Part shown: one piece after another, positions 33,161-47,300 of the stretch
How positions within the stretch are numbered: the stretch's first letter is position 1
Layout: every line of letters starts with the position of its first letter
Translations under genes and position numbers: made by a program
Assembly (NCBI RefSeq): GCF_037392515.1
Contig: NC_090292.1
Span: 47,605,747 to 47,669,746, forward strand
Source: Haliotis asinina
Taxonomy: Eukaryota; Mollusca; Gastropoda; Lepetellida; Haliotidae
Direction: 5' to 3'
DNA length: 64,000 nt
Notes under the pieces: generated by a model
Told to the model about the DNA's origin: nothing
The model's database searches: none
The model's input: only the letters and a program-made list of their open reading frames with translations

Positions 33161-33626
33161 ACGTCAGTCCATGCAGTCGCCTCATTCCGTTCATGAACGT
33201 CACTCTTTACACGGACGTCATCCTGTACACAGACGTTCCTAAGTGCCCCATTTCAGTGTTTTCACCATACATCTGTTCACTGAGCCACACATGGGAGGGA
33301 TACGATGTACTGTCCAAGTCCGCCAGTCAGATCACCCGGTCCCGTTAGTCATTTGCTACTATAAGCAGAAGTTAGTGAAGAGCTATCAATAGTTTTCTCT
33401 GTTCTCATAATGAGCAGCAAATCATCCCGTTAAAACGATGAAATTACCAGCCTCAGGGGACTATAAATTTAGATACCAAACTCTTAATTCTGTTACAAAA
33501 AAGTTTTGAAATGAAAGAAAAATACACACATAAATTTTGCTGTATTTTGTTTTGATCACTATCAGCTTTGTTTACTGTAAGCTCTAAGTACATGTGTACT
33601 CAAGGTCTTTCTCCTCTGTTTCCTAG
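33161..33626 (+). other. Upstream of gene 2 ATG exon
   Basis: Unique sequence ending in a strong pyrimidine tract and TCCTAG acceptor. No other feature was identified. Confidence 0.4.
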
Positions 33627-33660
33627 ACACTGGTGTACCTATAGCAACGACAGACACATC

Positions 33661-33697
33661 ATGGTCATGGAATGTGAGACTGTCCTGTTTCTGTCAG
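33661..33697 (+). CDS. Gene 2 exon 1, start codon and leader
   Basis: The exon begins at 33627 after CTCCTCTGTTTCCTAG; the donor is GTCAG|GTAACT. ATG GTC ATG GAA... ends in phase 1. It makes a convincing signal peptide only when joined to 35886, giving MVMECETVLFLSVLTVQG before the first Cys. A second in-frame ATG is codon 3. Confidence 0.65.
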
Positions 33698-36600
33698 GTA
33701 ACTACTGACCTTTGGCGTTTGTCGCAGCTTATAACTTACCGTTCCACATACAGCAGATAAAATATGCATACAAGATATACACCATTTAACATACATGTAT
33801 ATAAACGATATATAACAGTTATCATACATAAACACTATACAATGTTTAACATACATATTCATCATTTACCATGCATTGACAATTTACAACATGCCACATA
33901 CATGTATATAGACGATATAGCATTTATCATATAAAACCGCTAGTATACAACATTTAACATGCAAATACAGTTTATAACATGTAGCATACACATACAGTAT
34001 ACAACAGGTACAAGTATACTCGGAGCTCCAGATAAGTCGCGTATTTGCGTATTTTACTCAATCAAAATCACATTTACTCCATTGATGACACATCTTGGAG
34101 TACAAAAAAAAACACACATATGAATCACTTAAAACCCATTTGGTATATCACAATGTTGATAATTTACTCAAATGAATAAACTGGCTTGCGTATGATTCGT
34201 CATGGCGCGCAAACTCTAAAACAGCATTAGCCGATGGTAAGAGATGCTTATATAAACATATACTAATATAGCCGAAGCCACTGTGAGGGGTTACTCTAAT
34301 AGTCACATGACTTCCATGTTGAGTATTTAGAAATGGCTGTCAATTGTTTGGTAGTATGACAATTACTAAAAACTTGTAGTCCCTTGAGATGAGTTTATAA
34401 CTTCATATTTGGAAGAGTTAAGTGAGTGAGTGAAAAGTGAGTGAGTGAATGAGTGAGTTTAGTTTTACGCTACACTCAGCAATATTCCAGCTGTATGGCG
34501 GCGGTTTGTAGATAATCGAGTCTGGACCAGACAATCCAGTGATCAACAACATATGCATCGATCTGCACAATTGGGAACCGATGACATGTGCCAACCAGGT
34601 CAGCGAGCCTGACCACCTGATCCCTTTAGTTGCTTCTTTCGACACGCATAGTTGCCTTTTATCGCAAGCGTGGGTTGCTGAAGGCGTATTCTACCCCTTG
34701 ACCTTCAAGAGTCGGAAGAATTAAGTTCTCAATTTACATATTTAGAAGCGTTGAGTACCCAATAAGGATAAGAAACTCAGTGTAAAAGTACTCAATTCTT
34801 TTTACTAGTGGGAGTATAAAAAAGGCTAGTTACACCTCGTGAAAAGGTAATTGCTCACACACAAACAAACGTGGGAGAAAACATCGAGTTGCTTGAAAAA
34901 CTTATCTAGGGTTCTGGTATACACACAACATATGCATAATTCAATCTGTGCAAGCATACAAGGACAATATGCGTCACACAGTTAACTTGATACAACATTC
35001 AAGTTGGGATGTATACAGACACTGAGCTCGAGGACCAACAACCTACCCCTTTATACAATATAAACACACTTTTTACAACGGACACGCAGACATGAACATG
35101 TCCTATGTCCAATTGTTATCACCCGATTTGCTCGAACTGTAATAGCCAGGTTACATAACGGGGAAAACGAACGAAGACACATTAGGAATGTATGCAAGAT
35201 GTCTACTTGAATGTATTGTCACTATGTGAGAGTCCTGCTAACACACATATCTGCTAGATTATCTTACTACACACATGAGTGTCGCTTTCTGACTGGCTAA
35301 GCGCTATTCTATTATTTTCAATTAACCCCGCTACGGGCGAAGTATTATTTTCAGCGTACACCTCTTGGAATTCCGAACTCTTCTGGTGCTTCATTGTAGT
35401 ACTTTCTTATCTCGATTAATATTGAATCACGCATCAAGTACGGAAATTACCGATATTTTGCGATTGAAAATCGATGGAAGGGAGATAACTCTATATCTAT
35501 TTACCATGCGTCGTCTGCAAAATGGCGATTCGCCTCGCATTCAACAGAAGTCCTGCCAACAGGTCACAATTACAATTCAGGTGTAAGATAAATACGTTGT
35601 TCACTTGGGGTCCATGTCTCACATACCCTCGAGGTTTGTTTATGCTCAACTCGCCCTTCGGGCTCGGGAAACCTCGAGGGTACATGAGCCCATGGCCCCT
35701 CGCGACCAGTGAACACCTTATAATGTATTGTGTTGCAGTGCTCGCTACCACAGATATCTCCTAAAATGTGTTGCCGACATATTTCAGTCATGGCTAATAC
35801 ATATATCAACTAGAATGTATTGTCAACATACCTCAGTCATGGCTAACGCAGATATCTATTAAAATGCTTTGCCAACATGTTTCAGTTCTCACCGTACAAG
35901 GTGTCATGTTGTGTGAGTGGGGGACATATGGCAGCTACTGCAACCTCACCTGTCCGCTGAACTGTCAGACAAACGAAGTGAGACATCTACGTCACTGTCA
36001 CCAGGAGACAGGCAGATGTTCTGAGGGCTGCATTGCGGGATGGTACGGCGACATGTGCAACACTCATTGCCACCAGAACTGCAGGAACGGGGTCTGTAAC
36101 CGCCGAAATGGACAGTGTTTCCTGGGTTGTAAAGACAATCACACCTACTACGGCGATTTCTGCAATGTTACTAAACGTAAGTAGGCACGAAATGTGTCAT
36201 CAATGGGTTCAAATACAAAAAGTTTAGATTGTCTACTATCATAGCCTCTATTGTCTTCTCTATAAGGCTTTATTGCATATATTAGCTACTACATAAGGGT
36301 ATGCTGTCTTCAGTGTAAGGGACTATTGCCTATATTCGCTACTACATAAGGCTATGTTGTCTTCAGTGTAAGGGACTATTGCCCATATTAGCTACTACAT
36401 AAGGCTGTATTGTCTTCAGTGTAAGGGACTATTGCCTACATTGGCTACTGCCTAAGGGTATGCTGTCTTCAGTGTAAGGGACTATTGCCAATATTGGCTA
36501 CTACATAAGGCTATGCTGTCTTCAGTGTAAGTGACTATTGCCTATATTGGATACAACATAAGGCTATGTTGTCTTCAGTGTAAGGCTCTATTACCTATAT

Positions 36601-39600
36601 TGGCGACTACATAAGACTATGTTGTCTTCAGTGTAAGGGACTATTGCCTATATTGGCTACTACATAAGGCTATGTTGTATTCAGTGTAAGGGACTATTGC
36701 CCATATTAACTACTACATAAGGCTGTATTGTCTTCAGTGTAAGGGACTATTGCCTACATTGGATACAACATAAGGCTATGCTGTCTTCAGTGTAAGGCTC
36801 TATTACCTATATTGGCGACTACATAAGACTATGTTGTCTTCAGTGTAAGGGACTATTGCCTATATTCGCTACTACATACGACTATGTTGTCCTCAGTGTA
36901 AGGGACTATTGCCTATATTGGCGACTACATAAGGCTATGCTGTCTTCAGTGTAAGGCTCTATTACCTATATTGGCGACTACATAAGGCTATGTTGTCTTC
37001 AGTGTAAGGGACTATTGCCTATATTCGCTACTACATAAGACTATGTTGTCTTCAGTGTAAGGGACTATTACCTATATTGGCGACTACATAAGACTATGTT
37101 GTCTTCAGTGTAAGGGACTATTGCCTATATTCGCTACTACATAAGACTATGTTGTCTTCAGTGTAAGGGACTATTACCTATATTGGCGACTACATAAGAC
37201 TATGTTGTCTTCAGTGTAAGGGACTATTGCCTATATTCGCTACTACATAAGGCTATGCTGTCTTCAGTGTAAGGCTCTATTACCTATATTGGCGACTACA
37301 TAAGACTATGTTGTCTTCAGTGTAAGGGACTATTGCCTATATTCGCTACTACATAAGACTATGTTGTCTTCAGTGTAAGTGACTATTGCCTATATTGGAT
37401 ACAACATAAGGCTATGTTGTCTTCAGTGTAAGGCTCTATTACCTATATTGGCGACTACATAAGACTATGTTGTCTTCAGTGTAAGGGACTATTGCCTATA
37501 TTGGCTACTACATAAGGCTATGTTGTCTTCAGTGTAAGGGACTATTGCCCATATTAACTACTACATAAGGCTGTATTGTCTTCAGTGTAAGGGACTATTG
37601 CCTATATTGGATACAACATAAGGCTATGCTGTCTTCAGTGTAAGGCTCTATTACCTATATTGGCGACTACATAAGACTATGTTGTCTTCAGTGTAAGGGA
37701 CTATTGCCTATATTCGCTACTACATAAGACTATGTTGTCTTCAGTGTAAGGGACTATTGCCTATATTGGCGACTACATAAGGCTATGCTGTCTTCAGTGT
37801 AAGGCTCTATTACCTATATTGGCGACTACATAAGACTATGTTGTCTTCAGTGTAAGGGACTATTGCCTATATTCGCTACTACATAAGACTATGTTGTCTT
37901 CAGTGTAAGGGACTATTGCCTATATTGGCGACTACATAAGGCTATGCTGTCTTCAGTGTAAGGCTCTATTACCTATGTTGGCGACTACATAAGACTATGT
38001 TGTCTTCAGTGTAAGGGACTATTGCCTATATTCGCTACTACATAAGACTATGTTGTCTTCAGTGTAAGGGACTATTGCCTATATTCGCTACTACATAAGA
38101 CTATGTTGTCTTCAGTGTAAGGGACTATTACCTATATTGGCGACTACATAAGACTATGTTGTCTTCAGTGTAAGGGACTATTGCCTATATTCGCTACTAC
38201 ATAAGGCTATGCTGTCTTCAGTGTAAGGGACTATTGCCTATATTGGCGACTACATAAGGCTATGCTGTCTTCAGTGTAAGGGACTATTGCCTATATTCGC
38301 TACTACATAAGACTATGTTGTCTTCAGTGTAAGGGACTATTGCCTATATTCGCTACTACATAAGACTATGTTGTCTTCAGTGTAAGGGACTATTACCTAT
38401 ATTGGCGACTACATAAGACTATGTTGTCTTCAGTGTAAGGGACTATTGCCTATATTCGCTACTACATAAGACTATGTTGTCTTCAGTGTAAGGGACTATT
38501 GCCTATATTGGCGACTACATAAGGCTATGCTGTCTTCAGTGTAAGGCTCTATTACCTATATTGGCGACTACATAAGACTATGTTGTCTTCAGTGTAAGGG
38601 ACTATTGCCTATATTCACTACTACATAAGACTATGTTGTCTTCAGTGTAAGGGACTATTGCCTATATTCGCTACTACATAAGACTATGTTGTCTTCAGTG
38701 TAAGGGACTATTACCTATATTGGCGACTACAAAAGACTATGTTGTCTTCAGTGTAAGGGACTATTGCCTATATTCGCTACTACATAAGGCTATGCTGTCT
38801 TCAGTGTAAGGGACTATTACCTATATTGGCGACTACATAAGACTATGTTGTCTTCAGTGTAAGGGACTATTGCCTATATTCGCTACTACATAAGACTATG
38901 TTGTCTTCAGTGTAAGTGACTATTGCCTATATTGGCGACTACATAAGGCTATGCTGTCTTCAGTGTAAGGCTCTATTACCTATATTGCCGACTACATAAG
39001 ACTATGTTGTCTTCAGTGTAAGGGACTATTGCCTATATTCACTACTACATAAGACTATGTTGTCTTCAGTGTAAGGGACTATTGCCTATATTCGCTACTA
39101 CATAAGACTATGTTGTCTTCAGTGTAAGGGACTATTACCTATATTGGCGACTACATAAGACTATGTTGTCTTCAGTGTAAGGGACTATTGCCTATATTCG
39201 CTACTACATAAGGCTATGCTGTCTTCAGTGTAAGGCTCTATTACCTATATTGGCGACTACATAAGACTATGTTGTCTTCAGTGTAAGGGACTATTGCCTA
39301 TATTCGCTACTACATAAGACTATGTTGTCTTCAGTGTAAGTGACTATTGCCTATATTGGCGACTACATAAGGCTATGCTGTCTTCAGTGTAAGGCTCTAT
39401 TACCTATATTGGCGACTACATAAGACTATGTTGTCTTCAGTGTAAGGGACTATTGCCTATATTCGCTACTACATAAGACTATGTTGTCTTCAGTGTAAGG
39501 GACTATTGCCTATATTCGCTACTACGTAAGACTATGTTGTCTTCAGTGTAAGGGACTATTACCTATATTGGCGACTACATAAGACTATGTTGTCTTCAGT

Positions 39601-42600
39601 GTAAGGGACTATTGCCTATATTCGCTACTACATAAGGCTATGCTGTCTTCAGTGTAAGGCTCTATTACCTATATTGGCGACTACATAAGACTATGTTGTC
39701 TTCAGTGTAAGGGACTATTGCCTATATTCGCTACTACATAAGACTATGTTGTCTTCAGTGTAAGGGACTATTACCTATATTGGCGACTACATAAGGCTAT
39801 GCTGTCTTCAGTGTAAGGCTCTATTACCTATGTTGGCGACTACATAAGACTATGTTGTCTTCAGTGTAAGGCTCTATTACCTATATTGGCGACTGCATAA
39901 GACTATGTTGTCTTCAGTGTAAGGGACTATTGCCTATATTCGCTACAACATAAGGCTATGTTGTCTTCAGTGTAAGGGACTATTGCCTATATTCGCTACT
40001 ACATAAGGCTATGCTGTCTTCAGTGTAAGTGACTATTGCCTATATTGGATACAACATAAGGCTATGTTGTCTTCAGTGTAAGGCTCTATTACCTATATTG
40101 GCGACTACATAAGACTATGTTGTCTTCAGTGTAAGGGACTATTGCCTATATTCGCTACTACATAAGGCTGTATTTTCTTCAGTGTAAGGGACTATTGCCT
40201 ATATTGGATACAACATAAGACTATGTTGTCTTCAGTGTAAGGGACTATTGCCTATATTCGCTACTACATAAGACTATGTTGTCTTCAGTGTAAGGGACTA
40301 TTGCCTATATTCGCTACTACATAAGACTATGTTGTCTTCAGTGTATGGGACTATTACCTATATTGGCGACTACATAAGACTATGTTGTCTTCAGTGTAAG
40401 GGACTATTGCCTATATTCGCTACTACATAAGACTATGTTGTCTTCAGTGTAAGGGACTATTGCCTATATTGGCGACTACATAAGGCTATGCTGTCTTCAG
40501 TGTAAGGCTCTATTACCTATATTGGCGACTACATAAGACTATGTTGTCTTCAGTGTAAGGGACTATTGCCTATATTCGCTACTACATAAGACTATGTTGT
40601 CTTCAGTGTAAGGGACTATTGCCTATATTCGCTACTACATAAGACTATGTTGTCTTCAGTGTAAGGGACTATTACCTATATTGGCGACTACATAAGACTA
40701 TGTTGTCTTCAGTGTAAGGGACTATTGCCTATATTGGCGACTACATAAGACTATGCTGTCTTCAGTGTAAGGCTCTATTACCTATATTGGCGACTACATA
40801 AGACTATGTTGTCTTCAGTGTAAGGGACTATTGCCTATATTCGCTACTACATAAGACTATGTTGTCTTCAGTGTAAGGGACTATTGCCTATATTCGCTAC
40901 TACATAAGGCTATGCTGTCTTCAGTGTAAGGCTCTATTACCTATATTGGCGACTACATAAGACTATGTTGTCTTCAGTGTAAGGGACTATTGCCTATATT
41001 CGCTACTACATAAGACTATGTTGTCTTCAGTGTAAGGGACTATTGCCTATATTCGCTACTACATAAGACTATGTTGTCTTCAGTGTAAGGGACTATTACC
41101 TATATTGGCGACTACATAAGACTATGTTGTCTTCAGTGTAAGGGACTATTGCCTATATTCGCTACTACATAAGGCTATGCTGTCTTCAGTGTAAGGCTCT
41201 ATTACCTATATTGGCGACTACATAAGACTATGTTGTCTTCAGTGTAAGGGACTATTGCCTATATTCGCTACTACATAAGACTATGTTGTCTTCAGTGTAA
41301 GGGACTATTACCTATATTGGCGACTACATAAGGCTATGCTGTCTTCAGTGTAAGGCTCTATTACCTATGTTGGCGACTTCATAAGACTATGTTGTCTTCA
41401 GTGTAAGGCTCTATTACCTATATTGGCGACTACATAAGACTATGTTGTCTTCAGTGTAAGGGACTATTGCCTATATTCGCTACAACATAAGGCTATGTTG
41501 TCTTCAGTGTAAGGGACTATTACCTATATTCGCTACTACATAAGGCTATGCTGTCTTCAGTGTAAGTGACTATTGCCTATATTGGATACAACATAAGGCT
41601 ATGTTGTCTTCAGTGTAAGGCTCTATTACCTATATTGGCGACTGCATAAGACTATGTTGTCTTCAGTGTAAGGGACTATTGCCTATATTCGCTACTACAT
41701 AAGGCTGTATTGTCTTCAGTGTAAGGGACTATTGCCTATATTGGATACAACATAAGACTATGTTGTCTTCAGTGTAAGGGACTATTGCCTATATTCGCTA
41801 CTACATAAGACTATGTTGTCTTCAGTGTAAGGGACTATTGCCTATATTCGCTACTACATAAGACTATGTTGTCTTCAGTGTAAGGGACTATTGCCTATAT
41901 TCGCTACTACATAAGGGTATATCGTCTACTATGTAGGGTTCTTTTATCAGCTGTATGAGGCTCTATTGTCTAATACATACTGAGTCAAAAAAGACACTTT
42001 ACAAAATGTAATTTTTAAAAATGAATAATGAATACTTTTTCTCTGATGCATCTATGTATCCGAAATGGGATCCCTATCTTTCGACTCTAGAAACACGTTA
42101 GCAAAACCCACTCAAACCCATCCATTCGTTGTGCAAATAACGTTAGTGCCAATTCAGGTTTTAAATGGGGCAGTCGATCACGTGATCTTCACATCGAAGG
42201 TGTTTTTCATTGGCACATGTTTACACTGGCCTCACGAATTGCAAAAATACTTTTAAACCACTGTTCTAACGGTACTTTAAATGGCACGAATGTCAAATAT
42301 GCAATGTGAACGTACCGTTGGCATGTTACAAGCTGGAAGATCAAGTACTGATGTCGCAAGAGTAATGGGATGCAGTCGTTGAACTTCTGCGTTGAGAGTC
42401 TGCTTGACTATACAACTCTCTGTTGTCTACCACATGCAACTGTGTATTCCTCTTTAAGGCAGTGTAAGGCTAATTTGTTCTGTTGTATCTGGCTACATGA
42501 TACTGTGGGGTCCTCTACAAGGCAATACAAGGTTATGCATTCTGCTGTATCAGGATCTATCCCATTGTGTAGTCCTCTATAATTCTATATAAGGCTGTTT

Positions 42601-44213
42601 ATTCGGCTCTATCAGGCTATATGGTGCTGTGTAGTCCTGAATAAGGCAATATAAGGCTATGTATACTGCTGTACCAGGCTCTATCCGATAAGGTCTATAA
42701 GGTCATATCAGGCTATATATTTTGCTATATCAGGCTATATGCGAGTGTGTTGCCCTCTGTAATGCTGTACAATGCTTCTACTACAAAGGCCATAGCACAG
42801 TTCATCTCACTCGAATAAAAGCGACAAAACCCTGTCTACTTATGTAAGAGGTTATCCGACAAAAGCAGACGTCTAGTTAACTAAATCACTTAGTCGGAGT
42901 TTATGAAACAATCACAAATAGAAGATCATAGCCAGAAAATAATCGGATCCTGCTCCACCAATGTCGCTTGTCGGAACTACTTACAGACATGATGGAATAC
43001 AAGAGGGATGTGTTCAATATTCACTAATCCGCCTACATATAAAACCTGCAGTCTTGTTGGGGTGGTGGTGTAGACAGGTTGTTAAAGTGAACTGGGTAAC
43101 CCATTGGTTAAAGCATCCGCCCTTCACATTGAACAACCGGTTTCAATTCCATATATGCATCCACTGCATCAATCTAACTTTGGTATCCACCGCCATGGTA
43201 TTGCTGGAATATTTCTATACTAGTTCACTCACTCACTGTTCAAAAAAGAAACACTTTTTTATTTTCTGTTAAGAACAAGCGCCACCTGACGGCCACACAG
43301 GTGAGAAGACAGGAAGCGACTTGGCCAGCATCTTGGTCCCCGTCGTCTTCATCATTGCCGTAGCAGCAGCAGTCGTTGTAGCCGTGATAATGGTCATAAG
43401 GTAAAGGGACTTCCAAATAACATTTCTTCCCCTTCAGTTTTCTTTTGATGAAACGTTCTATTTCAACCAAAGTAAACACCAGTGTACCCAGTAAACAACA
43501 CTTTAACTGTATGTCACACCAAGTATATTGTATGCCCAATAAACAACAGTATGGCTGTAAGTAACATCAAGCATATTGTACACCCAGTAAACAACAGTAT
43601 GGTTGTATGTAACACCAAGTATATTGTATGTCCAGTAACCAACAACTTAACGGTATATGACGCCAGGCATATTGTAACCCAGTAAACAACAGTGTGGTTG
43701 TATGTAACACCAAGCATATTGTACAACCAATAAACACCAGTATGGCTATATCTAACATCAAGCATATTGTACACCCAGTATGGTTGTAGGTAAAACCAAG
43801 TATGCTCTATACTCAGTAAACAACAGTATGGTTGTATGTAACACCAAGTATTTTGTATTCCCAGTAAACAACAGTTCAACGGTATATGACGCCAAGTATT
43901 TTGTACATCCAGTTAACAATAGTCTGGTTATATGTAACACCAAGCATATTGTACACCCACTTAACAACAGTTCAGCTGTATATAACACCAAGTTTACTGG
44001 TACCATAAACGTCTTTGGTGCGTCTTTGAATGACAGGCTATGTACCATAGCAGACCTTTTGTCTTTCGATTGTGGTGGCGTCGCTAGTCGCCTTCCTAAT
44101 GATAACGTTCATATCATAATTTACCTTGTAGATATCGTCAAAGGAGAAGAGCGGTTTCCCTTAATGCAAGGTATGTTATCTGTTATCTTCTCAAATCGTC
44201 TATAATCTGTATA

Positions 44214-44244
<31 letters not shown>

Positions 44245-44312
44245 TGTGTACGTGTGTGTGTCTGTGTGTCTGTCTGTATGTATGTATGTGTGTATGTATA
44301 TATGTATGCATA

Positions 44313-44355
<43 letters not shown>

Positions 44356-47300
44356 AGAACTACTAGTAGAGTGCTAGGATCTGGAAAAACACCTCAAACG
44401 TGTTATACTGAGCAAGGAGCTGGCAGATGAGAACTTGTTTATAATGTTCAAAACTGAGGACTGAGCGTATGTCTTTCAGAACAAGTAGGCCTATACAGTT
44501 GCTTTGACCGCGGAGAGTTTGCCATATGGCCGGAGACTGAGTAGGTCCGGATGTGTCTCCAGGTGTCCTGGTTTTGTTTGAGGAGACACAGAGAACTGCT
44601 GACCTTCTGACCACAGGTGTCGTGTTGGCTTGCAGACGTGAATGAGGTCTGTGAGATTTGATGAGGCGAGTCTATGTAGATATCTGTATACCATCACTGG
44701 TATCTTGAAAGCCCGTATCTCCCTCGATAAACTTACTCCAGATAAAATTGAAAACCTTCCCCGACACCTACGCAACTAAATAGCATCATTTAATACCTTA
44801 TCAGTTTTAATTTCATGACAAATTCGCCCTGAAGATCCGGGCTAACACTGGCCTTCATTAACCCATGCTTCTCGTAAGAGGCGATTAACGGGATCCGGTG
44901 GCCAGGTTCGCTGACTTTGTTGTCACATGTCATCGTATCCCAAATGCGCAGATCGACATTAATGCTGTTTATCACTGCATCGTCTTGCCCTTGACTCCAT
45001 TATTTACAGATCGCCGCCATATAACTGGGATGTTGCTGAGTGCGGCGTAAAACTAAAATCACTTACGCATAATAAATTCAAGTCCAACTGTATGTCTAAC
45101 TGTGTTAGAACATGCTGGTTTCAGAGATTTTAAGAAAGCTTCTTCCATTTGAGGAGCACACATCATTACCCAGAGCGGAGTATACATGTAGTACTGAGGT
45201 CAGATGTATCCGTTTGTTAGAAACTAATTATACACCTGGAAATTAATCAAGCAACACCCCAATTTTTTCTATTGGAGCAACTTTGAAGTGTTCTGACAAT
45301 CAAAATATGCCGGGTTGATATAGTTTGACACTTTTTTATTCAACAGACGATCTCTGACAAACAACTTAAAGAGAAAAAATATCAAGACTTTGCTTTATTG
45401 CAACGAAATCCAAATTCTTAAAACTGTCTTAAATTCATGAAAAAATGGACACAATTTACTATTCATCCACAGACGTTGTTGTCAGGTGTATTAACACAAA
45501 TGTCACATGGAAAGAAAGAACAGTCATCTGAGAGTCTGCACACCGACTTTCATCAATATCTAGTGTGTCCTCCCTGCGCACGCACCACCGATTCCAGACG
45601 CCTCCTCATTCCTTGGATGAGTCTCCGGATCTGATTCTGGGGGATCCTGTTCCACTCCTCATGCAGGGCAGCCGTCAATTCGTTGAGATTATGGACTGGT
45701 GGGTCTCTCTGCCTCACACGACGGCCAATAAAGTCCCACAAATGTTCAATGGGGTTGAGGTCAGGGCTCATGGCAGGCCATGGAATTCTGTCAATTGCAT
45801 TTGCCGCAAAAAATCATTTACAGCATGCGCCCTGTGAGGTCTAGCATTGTCGTCCATAAATATGGGTCTCGTTGCCAGAGGATGGTTCTCAAAATGAGGT
45901 ACCACAGCCCTGTCAAGAACCTCCTGTTGGTAACGAACACCGTTAAGGTTGCCACGGATGGTAATGATATCCAACTTGCAGTTCATGGAAATGCACCCCC
46001 ATACCATAACGGAACCTCCCCCAAAGGCCACAGTCTCCTGGATGTTCCGTGGAGCCATTGCTGTGTTCCTCTGCCTCCAGACCCGAGTACGACCGTCCAC
46101 CATGTGCAGCAAGAACCGGCTCTCATCTGAGAAATGGACCTTCCTCCAAGAGGCAATGTTCCAGTGCAAACGGTCATTACACCAGGCCAGTCGGGCTGCC
46201 TTATGGGCTGGAGACAGTCTGGGTCGCTTGATTGGCCTCCTTGCCCGGTATCCTGCAGCTTTCAGACGATTCCGAACAGTCCTGTTCGAGATGGGTCTCC
46301 CTGGAAGCCACTCCTGTCTCAACCGAGAGCTCGAGTCGAAGGACCTGCGCCGTACAAGTCTCAGTAAAGCTCTGTCCTCCCGGACTGTGGTCTTCCTGGG
46401 TCTTCCTGGTCTAGGCAGGTCTTTAACTTCATTAGTGGCCCGGTATTTTTTCAAAAGTTTTGAAATTATGGAATGATGTCGTCCGATTTGAGTCCCGATT
46501 TGTCTTAGAGACATACCAGCATTCCTCATGCCGATTATTTGCCAACGAGTGGCCTCTGATAATTTCCTACGTGCCATGACATTGAAATGAATGAAAAACC
46601 GAATGCAATCGACAACCTGCGCTTGTAAACACCCCAGGGAAAAAGTGCATTTTTCGAAAGTTGAGGTTAAAGCAATGCACGTGCGCTGTGCAAGCTTCAC
46701 GCGCGTCATATCAACCCATGAAAAGCTCATGCTGTATGTCAATACATCAAAATTGAATAATCAATCATCAAAATTACTTCGTTAAACTTTGTTAAGTTTT
46801 TATGTGTCTTTGAATTTGGTGTTGCTTAATTAATTTCCATATGTATATATTATGTAAATATTCGGAAATACGTTTGCTTAAAGGAAAAAAAGCTTCGATG
46901 TATATACGATCAACACATGTGCAACTAGTTTGAAAGGCGACATAGGTAAACGTGAACCTAGAATATAACTAGTCTATGAGATGTAATTAACTTTGTCAAA
47001 ATTAAAAGTTCACAAATCAATACAAGTTTTATTGAAGGTGTGTCTGTCAGTATTAAACAAAGTGACAGACCAGATAATACGCGAGTAGTGAGTGTAGCTA
47101 TAAAATAATATACTCGGCTCTTTCTAATTGGGATCTAACCTGCAGCTTATACTAGAAACGGCATACTGATCTTTACACGCAAGGCTGGTCTTGCAGGAAC
47201 GTCTCTTGAGATGGGAGGCAGGACACAAGAACAATATGCTGGTTGCACACCGCCAAATGTTTTCCCATAGACTTTTATACTATACTTTTGAAAAATCATC

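Noticed and set aside
31622-33242. Open frames of more than 500 codons on both strands
   Set aside because: They arise from a 90-bp satellite whose period is divisible by three. Both strands and several frames are open at once and the translations are monotonous.
36240-41925. CRISPR-like array
   Set aside because: Units are contiguous tandem repeats without unique spacers, in a eukaryotic intron.
43058-43238. A functional tRNA gene
   Set aside because: It has tRNA-like A and B boxes, but no complete cloverleaf, and it continues into a SINE body and (ACTC)n tail.
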